A stretch of DNA of 64,000 nt from Rhytidiadelphus loreus (lineage: Eukaryota > Streptophyta > Bryopsida > Hypnales > Hylocomiaceae): contig OX344761.1 in the NCBI GenBank assembly GCA_947034895.1, positions 30,392,863 through 30,456,862 of the forward strand, in the 5' to 3' direction. Positions 1 to 11,364 of the stretch are shown one piece after another. Both the position numbers and the translations under genes were made by a program. Below the pieces are notes generated by a model. That model did no database searches. It was not told where the DNA came from and was given only the letters and a program-made list of their open reading frames with translations. Each line of letters opens with the position of its first letter. Position 1 is the first letter of the stretch.

Positions 1-1111
1 CAAATTTGGAGTCATTTGGTCACATAGATTGCAAGATTATAATGTTTAGTGTAGAAAAAGAATGCTGAAATTTTCCTAGCAACACATTTTGAGGTGAAAT
101 TTGATTTCTAAACCTACTCAAATGAAAAAGATTTAAACGATAAAGTGTTTCAAAACCAACATACAAATACATTGGTGAAAGAAAATATCATTAAATTGAC
201 TCATTGTGTTTGCAAAATGGCTTTGAAATGTCCAAAAAAATAGCAAGAAAAGTTGCAAAAAAAACATCTAGGGTGAACCTCCTTCTTCTAAAATGCTTCT
301 TTGTCACTTATAACTTCTTGGATTGATATGAAATTTTAAATACACAAACTAGACTAGTATTGATCAACAACTTTTTCAAAAAAGTATATTGGAAACGGAT
401 ACTATATGAAGAAGAAACAAGCCTCTGAAGTTCACTATATGTAATCCAAAAGTGTCGGGATTTTGAACTTTGAATTGCTCCCAAAAATTGAAAACAACTT
501 GGATTGACATGGAAATTTAGACACATTAACTAGACTTCAAGGATAATATATCCCAACAAATTTTATTGAAAACGAACATTAGATGAAAGAGATCTAAGCC
601 CCCAAAGTTGCTGCCATCAAATGAAGTTTGGTAGCATGTCGTTTAAGGGTCAACTATATAAGGGCACTGCTACAACCAAAAAGTGGTGTATAAATGACTT
701 TCCACTTTCTAAATTAGAGTAGAAATGAAGAATTCACCTATTAGTCTCAAAACTAGATCATTTTTGAATCTCTACATTGGTCATACACTAGTATCATTCT
801 AGGATTAACCTTGAAGGAGATCTATCTCCAAATTACTTAGTTTGCCAAAAATGATCCAATTTATGGACCAATAGATGCATTCTTCATTTCTACACTAATC
901 TTGAAAGTCATCCATCAACCACATTTTGAGAGCAACATCCTTCCAAGGTTAAAGTTGCTATTGAAACTTTCTCAAGATAGCTCTTGTCAATGCAAAGCCT
1001 CCTCTCTCTTGGTATAGAGCCAACAAAGTTTGTACTAGGATTGACAATGATCTTGAGTGCAATAGAGAGTTGTTGTAGCATTTTAAGATTATTTGCTTTG
1101 GCAATTGTTAT
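1..1111. other. AT-rich intergenic DNA, no gene recognised
   Basis: The stretch is AT-rich with many short homopolymer runs and no open frame that resembles a known protein. I see no tRNA, rRNA or clear transposon ends. It is probably old, decayed repeat DNA. Confidence 0.5.
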
Positions 1112-1880
1112 TTAACCCTTAAATGATTTGGACTATATTTTCACCAAAACCGGTCCAAAACTGCCATTTCTAGAACAAGTACCAAACTTTAGAAGAATTT
1201 TTTTTTAGATACATGTAACCATAGGTTCTTGTAGTATACTAGTTTGAGAAGATGTGGAAATTTTTAAAGAAGTTTGTACAATGTAGATTGCAAGATATTA
1301 GCATCTGAACTCTGAAGTAACAAAATTTCTTTTTCTGGCCCTGCAAAAAACCAGGCAGTTGTACTTCACAAGGTCACATTTGTATGAAAAAATGTCCAAA
1401 ATGGTTGTTATTCTTTGTATTCCTTCTTCAAGGCAAGTTGGCTACATGCTTGAAAATTTTCAAATCATTTGGAATTGTACAACATATAGGAAAGAAATAG
1501 TAAGTAGAAAGAAGTAGAGAATGATTAAAAATACTAAATTGTTAACAATTTATTTATGTAATTGAAAAATCCCAATCCCAATGGTTGAAATGTTGTAGTA
1601 AACAATCTACACCTAATGTTTTTATTTTTTCCAAAAACATTCAAAATTGAGTTAAATAAAGGACTTCAAAGTTTATTTTAGAGTAGACATTCCATAACTA
1701 CCTATAAACTAAAACTCATAACTTTCATCTCATTAATCAAAATGGAATGATTCAAAGCTTTCCAACTTATATATAAATCTAGAGAACCAATTTCAAAGAA
1801 TTTTTTTTGTTGCCTAGGTTGCCTTTTGGCAATTTTGGAGTGGTTTTTGGTGAAATATAGCTATGAACCATTATGGCTTT
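1112..1880. mobile_element. TTAA-flanked short DNA element, degenerate copy
   Basis: TTAA at 1112-1115 is followed by CCCTTAAATGATTT and then a stretch (1130-1200) that closely matches the starts of the elements at 22564, 25364 and 46570: gactata, ttttcacc, tccaaaactgccatttct, then acaagtaccaa. The right side near 1830-1870 looks like an inverted version of the same start (ggcaattttggagtgg, then tttggtgaaatata), but no closing TTAA is visible. It is a damaged or chimeric member of the piggyBac-like short-element family described at 46570. Confidence 0.5.
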
Positions 1881-2668
1881 ATGAGGTAGAGTGATACTCA
1901 AATCACACTCTTCAAATCACAATTTAATATATTGTTAATCACTCAATCCCTGAAGGAGCCTATGACCATGAAGTCAAACTTGCAAGTCCCTCACTCTATA
2001 TCCTCCATTTCTTTGCTATTTATGAGTGAAACTTTGTGGTTTTATTTTATAGAAATGAAATCACATGTCTAATATTTGTCATGAAAGTTTCAAGTTTTTT
2101 TGTGAAATTTCCAAACTACTATGAATTTTGGAAGAAGAAATGAAGAATATTCATATCAAATACAAATCATATTCAAAAAATAAAATAAAATAGAAATAAA
2201 AGTACATTGTAATGCAAAACATTGTAGTATAATGAAAATTTTCATATCACTTCATATTTAGAAATATGTTTATAAAATCATCCTCAACTTCAAACTTCAC
2301 TAAATTGCTTCTTTTAAGGAATTTTTCGTATTTCCAAGTGGAGTAGAAACTACCATTCAAAAGCTTCATTTAGTTGCTTCTGCTCAAAAGCAAAAGAAAT
2401 TGTTTTGAATGTCAAAATTAGGTTTTAAGGGAAAGAAGCTCAAAATATTGAAATACACTAGCTAGTGTACTATTTTTTTTTATAAACTATTCCACATAAA
2501 ATAAAAAAACAACCAAATTGTTGGATGTGGCTACACTGGCATAAATAAATCAGATGAAAATCATCCAATCTTCAATATGCAAAACTGAGTGAAAGCCTAA
2601 CAGCTGACCATCCGAAGGACACAAAACGTTCTTGGCGTCCTTTCAGAGTTAAGAACTCCCTTCAATCA
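1815..2668. repeat. Dispersed repeat R, copy 1 (left part of the duplicated segment)
   Basis: This aligns along its length with 10160-11024, at roughly 80-87% by eye. Shared landmarks include aatcacatgtc, tttgtcat, the block around 2360-2440 (ctcaaaagcaaaag, then ttgttttgaatgtcaaaat) and the end aactcccttcaatca. A shorter third piece occurs at about 26870-26960. It directly abuts the kinase-bearing segment at 2668/2669, as it once did in copy 2. It could be part of the segmental duplication or an independent dispersed repeat that overlaps it. Confidence 0.6.
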
Positions 2669-2704
2669 GTGACAAGATTTGTCTTGCCTGTAAACACACA
2701 AGTC

Positions 2705-2935
2705 TTAACTTTGAACCGATCGGTGAAGGCCTGAAGGCCTGCGCTTGGCAGCCTCTTGCGTTCTCATCTCCGGTGGCAGTGGCTCCTGTGCAACCACTTC
2801 CTTCAATCGGCAGAAACATAAAAATTGTTGAACTGAATCTACCATTTTTTTTCCATACAATGCTCCGAGCTCATGTGGAGTTTTTCCACTTCTTTCCAAA
2901 TAGTTATAGACGTAGGAGAGTCGCTGCATTCAAGA
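2705..2935 (-). other. Possible 3' exon or exon relic downstream of kinase copy 1
   Basis: On the minus strand a frame runs RLSYVYNYLERSGKTPHELG and onward for about 74 codons. The SGKTPHELG part resembles the end of an ankyrin repeat. It lies about 1 kb downstream of the kinase stop and is conserved in copy 2 (18060-18310), where the A-tract is one base shorter and the frame reads into TAG. The kinase stop is followed directly by a conserved donor-like TAAGGTAYGTGCACC, so this may be a spliced 3' UTR exon or a relic of a longer ancestral C-terminus. The start is not an established initiation site. Confidence 0.35.
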
Positions 2936-3001
2936 GTCAATTTGACTACTAATTTCATCTGTACAAAGCTCCGTGCAGATGTGGATTTCCCAAAGTCGGA
3001 T

Positions 3002-3745
3002 CACTACTAGAATAAGGGGGGGTCTGCAACGTTTGGTAGCAACGTCTGTGGTACTTGCTGGAATGAGCAATGTTTGCAGTCAGAAAAAGCAACGTTTGAC
3101 AATGGAAGTGTATATGCAATTTCTAAGCAACGTCTAAGCAATGTTTAAGCAATGTTTAATGAGAGAACATCCAAGTACTATGTTCCTAATGGAGTTCTCC
3201 ATCTTCATTGTTGTTCCTATGTTCATTCTTTGTGGAGGACATAATCCCATAAGCTTTGTCCTTGGTGAGACTCCCATGAAGTATAAATGGCCTTGCCTCT
3301 TTAGTCTCTAACATTGGAAATATAAGGTCCACATACTATATTGTACATTGTATTGTAAAATGTAATATATATAATATTCATTATATTGTATTTTATACCA
3401 TATATTGTATAACGTAAATACGATATATTATATTATACAATTGAATATTGTATATAAATGTTACTATTTTATTGGTTTGGAATATTAATTTATTAAATAT
3501 CTACTTTCCCTATAATTGATGAATTATTGGGAACAATAGTTCCCAAATAAGAGAACAGGTAAAGAAACATGGGAACTCGTTCCCACACACATGGCAAACG
3601 TTGCTAAATGCAGGTACCAAAACGTTACTCTACCTAAGTAATGTTCACAGTGATGCTTAGAACAATGTTTGATGACCCCACTGTGTTCACTTTTCTAGTG
3701 TAGCTTGCAACGTTTGGGGTGATGCACCCCCATATTCTAGTAGTG
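3002..3745. mobile_element. Non-autonomous CACTA (En/Spm-like) element
   Basis: The ends are CACTACTAGAATA at 3002 and its complement TATTCTAGTAGTG ending at 3745. The flanking trinucleotide GGA occurs at 2998-3000 and 3746-3748, fitting the 3-bp target duplication of CACTA elements; one extra T lies at 3001. The paralogous locus at 18341-18360 lacks the element and has a single GGA, so it is the empty site. Inside the ends, the motif GCAAYGTYT recurs at least seven times on the left (about 3025-3160) and several times on the right in both orientations, like the subterminal arrays bound by En/Spm transposase. The core (3330-3470) is very AT-rich. No transposase is encoded. Confidence 0.85.
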
Positions 3746-3933
3746 GGAGTTGAAGAATATGAAACCTACGCAAGTACTATCGGAAATTTAACTCAGCACT
3801 GGGCATGTGTGCAGAGCATGTTTCTCAATCGTGGAGAGCAATACTATCGTAGTATAAGGTAAGTGCACGCAGAACCGCCACTTGAAATGAATGCATGCTG
3901 TACATTTAGATGACGATTATGGGTGCACGTACC

Positions 3934-5835
3934 TTACTCTGGTTCGAGACCTTCTGAGTCGACGAAGAAATCTCCTCGGATCCTTCCATATCTCAATCCA
4001 AAGCATCGGCAGAATGGGAGCGACTTCCTTAGCACAAATTTAGTCCATGCCTCCACTCTAATGCGTAGCGGCACCACATTACGAACGCTTATGCTACCAA
4101 GGACATCACATATTCTGGAGAACTTGGGCCTCACCTCAGGATCATCGTCCCAACACTTCGAGATGAGCCCTGCCAACTTCGGATGGAGTCCAGACGGGAG
4201 CGTCGGCCTGCGCTTCTCAATCACGTCTCTATCATTCAAATGCTCGTGAGGCGCATAGCCGGTCAGGATTTCGTAGCACGTCATGGCAAAGCTGTACACA
4301 TCCGTCTTCATTAGCTGCTCAGCTCTCAGCTCGCCTCTCTTTGCCCTTAGAACCTCCGGCGCTCGCCACAGGTTTGTGCCTGCACGGTGCGCAACATTGG
4401 GGTTGCCAATACGATGGGAGGCTCCAAAATCAGTGATCTTCACATCAAACCGTCCACAATGGTCGTGGACCAACACATTCGCGGCCTTCATGTCCCGGTG
4501 GACGACATTCTTCGAGTGAAGGAAGTTCAAACCCAGAGCTATCTTGAGGCACAGCTCTTGAGCTTCAGCGCCGCTGAATAGAGGGGACGAGGTCCGACCT
4601 TCCTTGCGCAAGAGTTGTAAGCGAGAATTGATCAGTTTTCGGAGATCCATGTCCATGCGCTCCATCATGATCCAGCCGCCATTGTCATCCACAGAAACAC
4701 CGATCAACCGAGCAATGTGTGGATGCTGAAGTTTCATAAGAAACTCCACTTCCTCTCTGAAACTCAGAGACAACGACTTGAACCTTTTCACTGCAAATGC
4801 GCATCCCAGCCAATTCACTTCGTACACTTCGTTCGTAACTCCGGCTCCTATGGGTCGCCTCCACTCTACATCAACCGGGTCTATGGACAGATGGATCGGC
4901 AATGTTTCTAACATACTTGCAATCTCCACGCATTTATTTCCTTCATCGTCTTTATGGGTGGTCCATTGTAACGCACAGTCCTCGGTCAGCACCGTTTGCT
5001 TTCGGGCTTGATCACATGCAGCACGGATGGTAGCCAATCTGTCGCATATTGCAGAAAACCCAGGCATGTTCTCTGGGTCCTCATCCGCGCAATCGAGAAT
5101 AAGCTCCACCAGGTCGTCACCAATCCCAAAGGGAAGCTCTAACTTAGCCGTTGCTTCTCTAACTCTCGGTTCCAAATTTACTGTGCAGGAAGGCAACAAG
5201 TTGAAGTATTCCCATCCTGTTGTTATTGCAATGCAAAGCGTAGAAAAATCATAAACATCTGCAGCTTTTGAAGAGTTTCTGGCATGATCTGAGAACGCAA
5301 AACCGCCGATCTTAATGTCAAGCTGGCCATCAGGATGAACATTCATCAAAATAATGTCATCAGTCAAGGATCCGTGTACAACTTCTCTGTCATGCAAGAA
5401 CCTCATACCCAAAGCAATCTTCGTTGCGATTTCAATAACTTCGCAGCCATCAAAGGGAGGAGTCCTCGATGCCCAGTGGCGATCAGTCATAACTCTTAGC
5501 AGGTTCGTTTCCAAGCGTTCCATCACTATGGCCACCTTTCTTTGCCGAGGTTCCACGTTGAATCCCAAAAGTTGCACTACATGCGGGTGCGGAAGCCTCA
5601 TTAAAATCTCCAGTTCCTTGGGGTAATGTTCGAAAACTTGGAAATCATAAATGGCGAGTTCTTTGACCACAATCTCGCAACCTAGCCAAGTGGCACTTTT
5701 TACCTCGCTAGAGTTTCCAATGCCAATGAGTTTTCCTGTATGCAAGTCAGATGACGAAATCCTGAGATGCTCTGGAATGCTCCGGAATCTAGTTAGGTGT
5801 CCGGCCTCTGTCACGTGCGGCTCCGTCAAGTCCAT
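3934..5835 (-). CDS. Tandem pseudokinase-kinase protein, copy 1 (TKL-like)
   Basis: This single open frame of 633 residues starts at the ATG of MDLTEPH, which is shared with copy 2. Residues about 33-275 are kinase-like: a glycine-rich loop near 38-45 and the ATP-lysine K58 are kept. HRD is replaced by HGS (154-156) and DFG by GGF (177-179), and the activation loop with APE is missing, so this domain should be catalytically dead. Residues about 325-585 form an intact kinase: K350, HRD (446-448), N453, DFG (469-471), APE (492-494) and the TDVYSFA helix. The HRDMKAAN and LWRAPEV motifs fit the tyrosine-kinase-like group of serine/threonine kinases. No signal peptide or membrane segment is visible, so a cytosolic protein is likely. 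Substrate and pathway are unknown. A donor-like site lies just after the TAA stop and another at 6398 in the leader, suggesting introns in both UTRs. Confidence 0.88.
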   Translation of the reverse strand: MDLTEPHVTEAGHLTRFRSIPEHLRISSSDLHTGKLIGIGNSSEVKSATWLGCEIVVKELAIYDFQVFEHYPKELEILMRLPHPHVVQLLGFNVEPRQRKVAIVMERLETNLLRVMTDRHWASRTPPFDGCEVIEIATKIALGMRFLHDREVVHGSLTDDIILMNVHPDGQLDIKIGGFAFSDHARNSSKAADVYDFSTLCIAITTGWEYFNLLPSCTVNLEPRVREATAKLELPFGIGDDLVELILDCADEDPENMPGFSAICDRLATIRAACDQARKQTVLTEDCALQWTTHKDDEGNKCVEIASMLETLPIHLSIDPVDVEWRRPIGAGVTNEVYEVNWLGCAFAVKRFKSLSLSFREEVEFLMKLQHPHIARLIGVSVDDNGGWIMMERMDMDLRKLINSRLQLLRKEGRTSSPLFSGAEAQELCLKIALGLNFLHSKNVVHRDMKAANVLVHDHCGRFDVKITDFGASHRIGNPNVAHRAGTNLWRAPEVLRAKRGELRAEQLMKTDVYSFAMTCYEILTGYAPHEHLNDRDVIEKRRPTLPSGLHPKLAGLISKCWDDDPEVRPKFSRICDVLGSISVRNVVPLRIRVEAWTKFVLRKSLPFCRCFGLRYGRIRGDFFVDSEGLEPE

Positions 5836-6970
5836 GGAAAGGAGGAAGAAGAGCCACCCTAAGGCTGGCGTGAATAAAGAGTCTGTTGGGGTTCTTGTAC
5901 TCGCAAGTGAAGAGTAACTGTATCCAACACTGTGATGTGATTCAAACTATCCACTGCAGAATCATAACTATATAGAGCTTGCAATTCATGTTTCTTATCC
6001 CCACTCTACAAACTTAGGAATCCAAGGAAGAAAAATCTTCGGTTGCACTGTAAGAACCATCAACTGCATGACCATCAAACATTCACAAGCTCCATCAGCA
6101 GCCTTGTGTGAAAGTAATTGCAACGCCAGCAAATATCTCTAACTATACCAAATTGCAAGTTTGTGACCGAAGATGATCCCTGTAGATTCTTGACCAACAT
6201 AAAATCCAGATTCAATTTTGGATACACCAATAATCAACACTTTAGAAATTCGTTTTTTATTCATATGGCGTCCCAAAACTACACATTAACTCACTAAGAT
6301 GCATCAGAACCGTCTTGGAATTGCCGAAATGATCTAAACGAATTGAGACAATTTAATACCCTAAATCATCCTAATGCTAATTTGGAGGCGTACATACCTT
6401 AAAGACGAGTGCTCGCTATCAATTCTTGATGAACAAGAAAGGTATAAGTCCTTCACCTCTCCAATTCATGCATGCTGCAATCCCAGTAATTGCCCCATGG
6501 TCCACCTCTCTAGAAAGATTCATAACCCTAACTCTGTGCTAAATATGGAATGTTGGAAATTACAGCAAGTAGATCCTTGGCAGAGTTTTCGAAAATGATG
6601 GAGAATATATTTAAGAGGAGAATCACGCAGCCATTCGATCTTCTCTGTGCGAGCTCGACTCTCATCCTTTTCATTAAAAGTGAACTTAGACACAGCTTGA
6701 GTCTGATAGCAAGAGCTACCGACCCTACACTTTCAAAATGAAGCCAAAAGATGAAAAAAATCGGAAACTCCCGTAACTACAAAATACTCTGAAGCAGGTT
6801 GCTTCGTTGCATCCACTCCGTTCGTAGTGCTCACAAGAAACTAAAAGTGCATCGCCTGCTGATCGCCAATCTGCCTTCGCAAGGATTCAGAAACCAGGAG
6901 AGTTCCTATCGTCTGCTAGAATGCGAGTACCCTTTGACTTTGTGTCCCTTGTTACGAATCCCTGCAACCA
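5836..6970 (-). promoter_or_regulatory. 5' leader and promoter region of kinase copy 1
   Basis: The region upstream of the kinase start is conserved with 20526-22005. A donor-like CTTTAAG/GTATGTACG on the minus strand ends a presumed non-coding first exon at 6398. The leader is therefore probably spliced, with the intron between about 6397 and the coding exon. The acceptor was not fixed. The unit that precedes this donor (6390-6760) is present once here but twice in copy 2. Confidence 0.5.
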
Positions 6971-7029
6971 GTAACGCAGATTTCGTAAAAATGGCGCGGA
7001 AGGGGAATGGGGCTGGCTTGACAGGGGAC

Positions 7030-8594
7030 TAAAGTTACTGGTGACATGTGAGGTAGGCGTACCCATTTCCACCCCCCCACAAGTCCGTCCTCATTTATCA
7101 ATGGAGTACATTCTAGAAAGAAATGTGCACTATTGGTACATGAGGGAGGAGTTTTTAAAATGATGGGAATGCGTACGTGTACCTTATGACCTTGGCATGG
7201 CATCTAGAGTAAATTTGGCATTTGTAGAACGTTATTGTACAAGCTTCAAGCGGTGAAGTGGTAGTGACGTAACATTCAATAGTTGTTTAGAAGACTACCT
7301 TTTGGTGGCTACAAGTATTTTCAACAACATTCATTTGGAATTTGTCTGAATTTGTAAACTTTATTCAATTTACACACATCATGGTTGGTTGCGTCGTTGC
7401 TTTGTCTTCCTTGTGTTTTGACACTATACAAATATAATTTTTCAATTACTACACCTACCCGGCCTTAAACTTAATTAACTATATGATTGTTGACTAATCT
7501 CTTTAATATTCTGCTACCCTGCTATTGCGACCTACTTATCCATTTGGCCATTTTCAAAGTTTTTGACATTTCCACCAAGTGTCTTTGTAGTTATTGATAT
7601 GATGTGGAATATTCCACATTAGTCCATCAAAGAAGAAGCAATAGTCAGATGGGCTACTGAATGTTATGGAAGTTTAGCATTCGGCTATTAGAAGTTCAAG
7701 TTGCAATATAATTCCCTTACTCCAGTGCCAAAAATGTGACATTAGTCTAAGGAATGTTTTGAAAACCTATGACCGAAATAAGACATATGTTTTTAGGCAA
7801 TGTGCCTAGAAAAGTTAGAATGGAGTTCTAAAACATGAACATAATTAACAATAACAACACACCGTTGGATAATACATAGGAGTATAATTAAAGTACCTTT
7901 TGGTTGAAGAGCAATAAAACCCACATCTATGTTGGCAAAAGTCCAAATGGCATGACATTGCATATAAAAATTGCATATCATTGCAAATTCTTAAAACTCC
8001 TATTTAACCCTGGAAAGATGGGCCCTTGACCACTAATTTCAAGCTTTACTCTATTTACTATCCATCACTCTGTTTACTTCCATTTTGCACTAGATATGAA
8101 TGAAAACATTTATGTTTTTTTTGAGAGATGAAGTCATATATTTATTGCAAGTCATAAAGAATTTCAAATTTTGGGGGGACAATTTGAAATTATTGTGAAT
8201 TTTCTAAGAAATAAAATAAAATATTCATATCAAATACAAAATATATTTGAAAAATCTGAAATTTTCACTATACATTTAGATCAACTAGTACAAAAAGCAA
8301 TATTTTTTCAATAAAATTTAGAGGTAGAAATTGAAAATTCTTTCTAAAATAAATTGTAGATTGAATATTTGTGATTTTCACAAGAGTTTTTTTTAAGTTC
8401 AAAATATTAAGCTCTAATTGTAGTGATTTTTGAAGATTTTTATTTTATTTTTTTATTCAAGTTTGTTTTCGAAGGGTCTATTTTTTAATTAAAAAGGATA
8501 CTTTTTGAGGCCAAATCTACCAATACCTATTGAATAATAGAATATTTGCAAAGCCAAGTCCTTGGGAAAGTCTTTAAAATCTATATAGTACAAA
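7030..8594. other. AT-rich intergenic DNA
   Basis: This stretch lies beyond the right edge of duplication copy 1. No coding frame with recognisable similarity, no RNA gene and no clear transposon ends were seen. Short fragments resemble the AT-rich repeats elsewhere in the window. Confidence 0.45.
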
Positions 8595-8841
8595 TATGGG
8601 CAATTTTGTTAAAATGATAGTATTCCATGTGCCATTTTTTAGACCGCCCGGTTTGAATTGTAAAAGTGCTATCTAAGATAGGTATGGATTTTAGAACTCT
8701 TTGTTTTATATAGATTTCATAAATTTAGGTCTGGTATAGATTTCAAACATCTAAAACAGTTGTACATTTCAGACTGCATGATCTAAACTGTTAAAACTAC
8801 CAAAGTAGTGGAATGGCGCCATTTTAACAAAATTGCCCATA
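8595..8841. mobile_element. MITE with TA target duplication (mariner/Stowaway-like)
   Basis: A 243-bp element (8597-8839) is bounded by inverted repeats. The left end starts TGGGCAATTTTGTTAAAATG and the right end is its complement, with the match continuing imperfectly for about 32 bases (to ATTCCA). Both ends are flanked by TA (8595-8596 and 8840-8841), the target duplication of Tc1/mariner-type elements. The inside has no coding capacity. The terminal sequence is not the classical Stowaway CTCCCTCC, so only superfamily-level placement is offered. Confidence 0.75.
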
Positions 8842-10159
8842 AATGATTGTACAAATGTTGGAGAATTAACTTATGATTCTTAAAAAAATAATGATGGATT
8901 GAAAAATGCATTTTTGTTGTTTGCTATGTATTTGTGTTCCTTTGCTATTCAAAATTTGAATGCTTGGTCCTTTAGGGACTATTGAATTGTAGACAATTAT
9001 AGTACCTTTTTGAAAAAATAACTTGTAAGTTTTGTTTTATAAATCAATTTTCAAAATTTTCAAAATGAAAAGGTCCAAAGGTGTCGATTACTTGATACAA
9101 CAATCTCACCATTATGTTATGCATGTTTCAATTCCATTTTAGAACTATTAATGCTTTAATTTTTCATTCCTTTTTCAATATTTTTCTAATTGATAATTTT
9201 CTTACGAATGAAAATAACATTTAAAAAAATACTAAAGATCCAAATGAATTCTTATTCTCAAGTTTGATTCAAGTTGCTATATTTGGAAATGAGAAGGTAT
9301 GAGTTGAAAATACTTGAGTTACATAAAGTTTCTTTTTATTTACCTAATTGAGATCTTGGTCTCACCCATGTGAATTTGAACAAGTAGTAAAAATGTTGAA
9401 ATTAGGTTTACTTGTCTTATTGTCAATAACTCTTAAAAATTTTGAACCTTTAAGGCAATAGGGTTATTGAAAATAAGGCAAGACAAACAATAGTGCCTCA
9501 AATCCTAAGAATGGATTTCTTAGGATTTGGGGCATGTTCTTGTGATGTCAAATTTCACTGTAATTTTTTGAATTTTTTTTTAAGGTACAAGAATGTATTG
9601 GTATTTGGTATTGAATGTCTAGAAGTAAACGTTGTACCCTCCTAAACACAAATGGTTGAGCTTGGGCATAAAAAACAACCATGCAAAATTTCAAAAATAA
9701 TTAATCATTTTTTCCAAAGAATAAATTTATGTCTACATAGAAAGTTTGATTCATTCCATTTGGACTAGTGACATGAAAGTTATGAAGAATCTTGTTTTGA
9801 GAGGATTCACAACATCTTTTAAAAAAATAATGTACATGATTCTTTATGAACTCCACACTCACAATCTTTTATTGAATGTTTTACCTAGATGATCAACACA
9901 ATTCTCTACCACAACTCAATTCTCCACTGTATAGGTTTAAACCTCAAAACTTTGTAAAACAAAAAAATTTAAGTTAAGAGGATTCAAAGTCTAAAAACAT
10001 AATAAAGTAAGTTACAAAAAAAATTATTTCTTTTACTTTGAATACTAATATATCTTACAATCTACATGGTCAATTGAAAGTCTTTGAAATTTTTTACACA
10101 TATTCTCATCAAGGTCTAACTAATGCAAGATTCCACTGTCAAATAATCAAGAAAAAACA
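8842..10159. repeat. Decayed copies of the TTAA-element family
   Basis: Segments such as 8960-9150 (ttggtcctttaggga, then aaaataacttgtaa, then caatctcaccatt) match the interior of the element at 48389-49324. Pieces at 9700-10150 match again, implying nested or rearranged copies. No intact termini were found, and no genes. Confidence 0.45.
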
Positions 10160-11024
10160 TTTTATTTCTAGTAGCTTTGTCAATTTTGAAGTGTTTTTTT
10201 GGTGAAACATAATCATGAACCATGAAGATTTAATCAAGTAGAGTTATTTTCAAATCACATTCTAATATATTCTCACCCTTCCAAAGCTAGAGCCTATGAC
10301 TATGTAGTCAAAATTTAAAATCTCACTTTGTATCCACCATTTCTTCACTCTTTAGTCTTTATGAGTAAAATCTTTGATTTTATTTTTTAGAGATGAAATC
10401 ACATGTCCAATATTTGTCATAAAAGTTTCAAATTTTCTTGGTGAAAACTTCAAACTACCATAAATTTTTGAAGAAAAATGAAGAATATTCACAAATCAAT
10501 GAAATCATGTTAAAAAATCTAAAATTTTCAAAATAAATGTACATTATAGTGTAGAACATTGTAGCGGTTTAAAGGAAGTTTCCATGTCACTTCATGATTA
10601 CAATCGTGGTTATAGATCCTCAACTTCAAACTTCACTGAAATGCTTCTTCTAAGGAATTTTTCAATATTTCCAAGTGGAGTAGAAACTACCATTCAAAGC
10701 TCCATTTTGTTACTTTTGCTCAAAAGCAAAAGAGTTTGTTTTGAATGTCAAAATCAAGTTTTAAGAGAGAGAAGCTCAAAGTATTGAAATACAAAGTATA
10801 GTGTACCATTATTTTTTGATAAACTACCCCATATGAAATTAAAAAACAACTAAAATGTCTTGAACTTAACTCAATGATGTAGCTATAGCATCAATACACA
10901 AAAAAATTGAATGATTCTTCAATATGCACAAAGCCTTGAAAGTGCCTAGTACACCATCCAAAGGCAACAAAACATCCTCAACATCCTTCTAGGGTAAAAT
11001 TTGTCATAGAACTCCCTTCAATCA
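10160..11024. repeat. Dispersed repeat R, copy 2
   Basis: This is homologous to 1815-2668 and ends in the same aactcccttcaatca. In copy 1 the next base begins the kinase segment (gtgacaagattt). Here that continuation is displaced to 18020 by the 7-kb insertion. The repeat has no coding content. Confidence 0.6.
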
Positions 11025-11364
11025 ATAGGGGTAGGGCGCGCGCACATGCCACTTTAGGGTGGCGTGGCGAGGCATTTGAAGGCGGGCCAGGCCTTGCCGC
11101 CTGGCGAAACAGGCTCTAGTGGGTTTGAGCCCCGCCAGCGCCAATGCCAACGCCGCTTGGGAAATTTTCGGTGGGCGAGCTCAAGCTTTTTTGACTGTAG
11201 CTTCCGGGCAGGTGCTACTTCGTCTCTCCCAGCGCAGGGAGAGAGTGCGCCTGTACCCTTTTTTTTAATGTTCACAGGCTGCCGTACTTGGGGTTATGGT
11301 TTAGTTGAAGGTTTAGTTTTTTTTTGTATTTGCTTTTAAGGAAGGATTTAGGGTTACGGTAAGA

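Larger units (their letters stand above)
2669..6970. repeat. Segmental duplication, copy 1 (kinase-bearing segment)
   Basis: From gtgacaagatttgtct at 2669 to about 6970 this segment aligns nearly continuously with 18020-22005. The aligned part covers the 3' region, the whole intronless kinase coding region and the 5' leader. Differences are substitutions, small indels, a CACTA-type insertion here (3002-3745) and a tandem leader duplication in the other copy. The left boundary continues into repeat R. Confidence 0.9.

Noticed and set aside
3923..4249. Plus-strand open frames across the kinase genes (3923-5917 and 18628-20587)
   Set aside because: They lie antisense to strongly supported kinase coding sequence, mirror each other between the two copies only because the copies are alike, and have no family resemblance.
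11054..11339. Open frames in the GC-rich island at 11.1-11.3 kb
   Set aside because: The island is better explained as the terminal region of the Harbinger-like element; frames on both strands are by-products of high GC.
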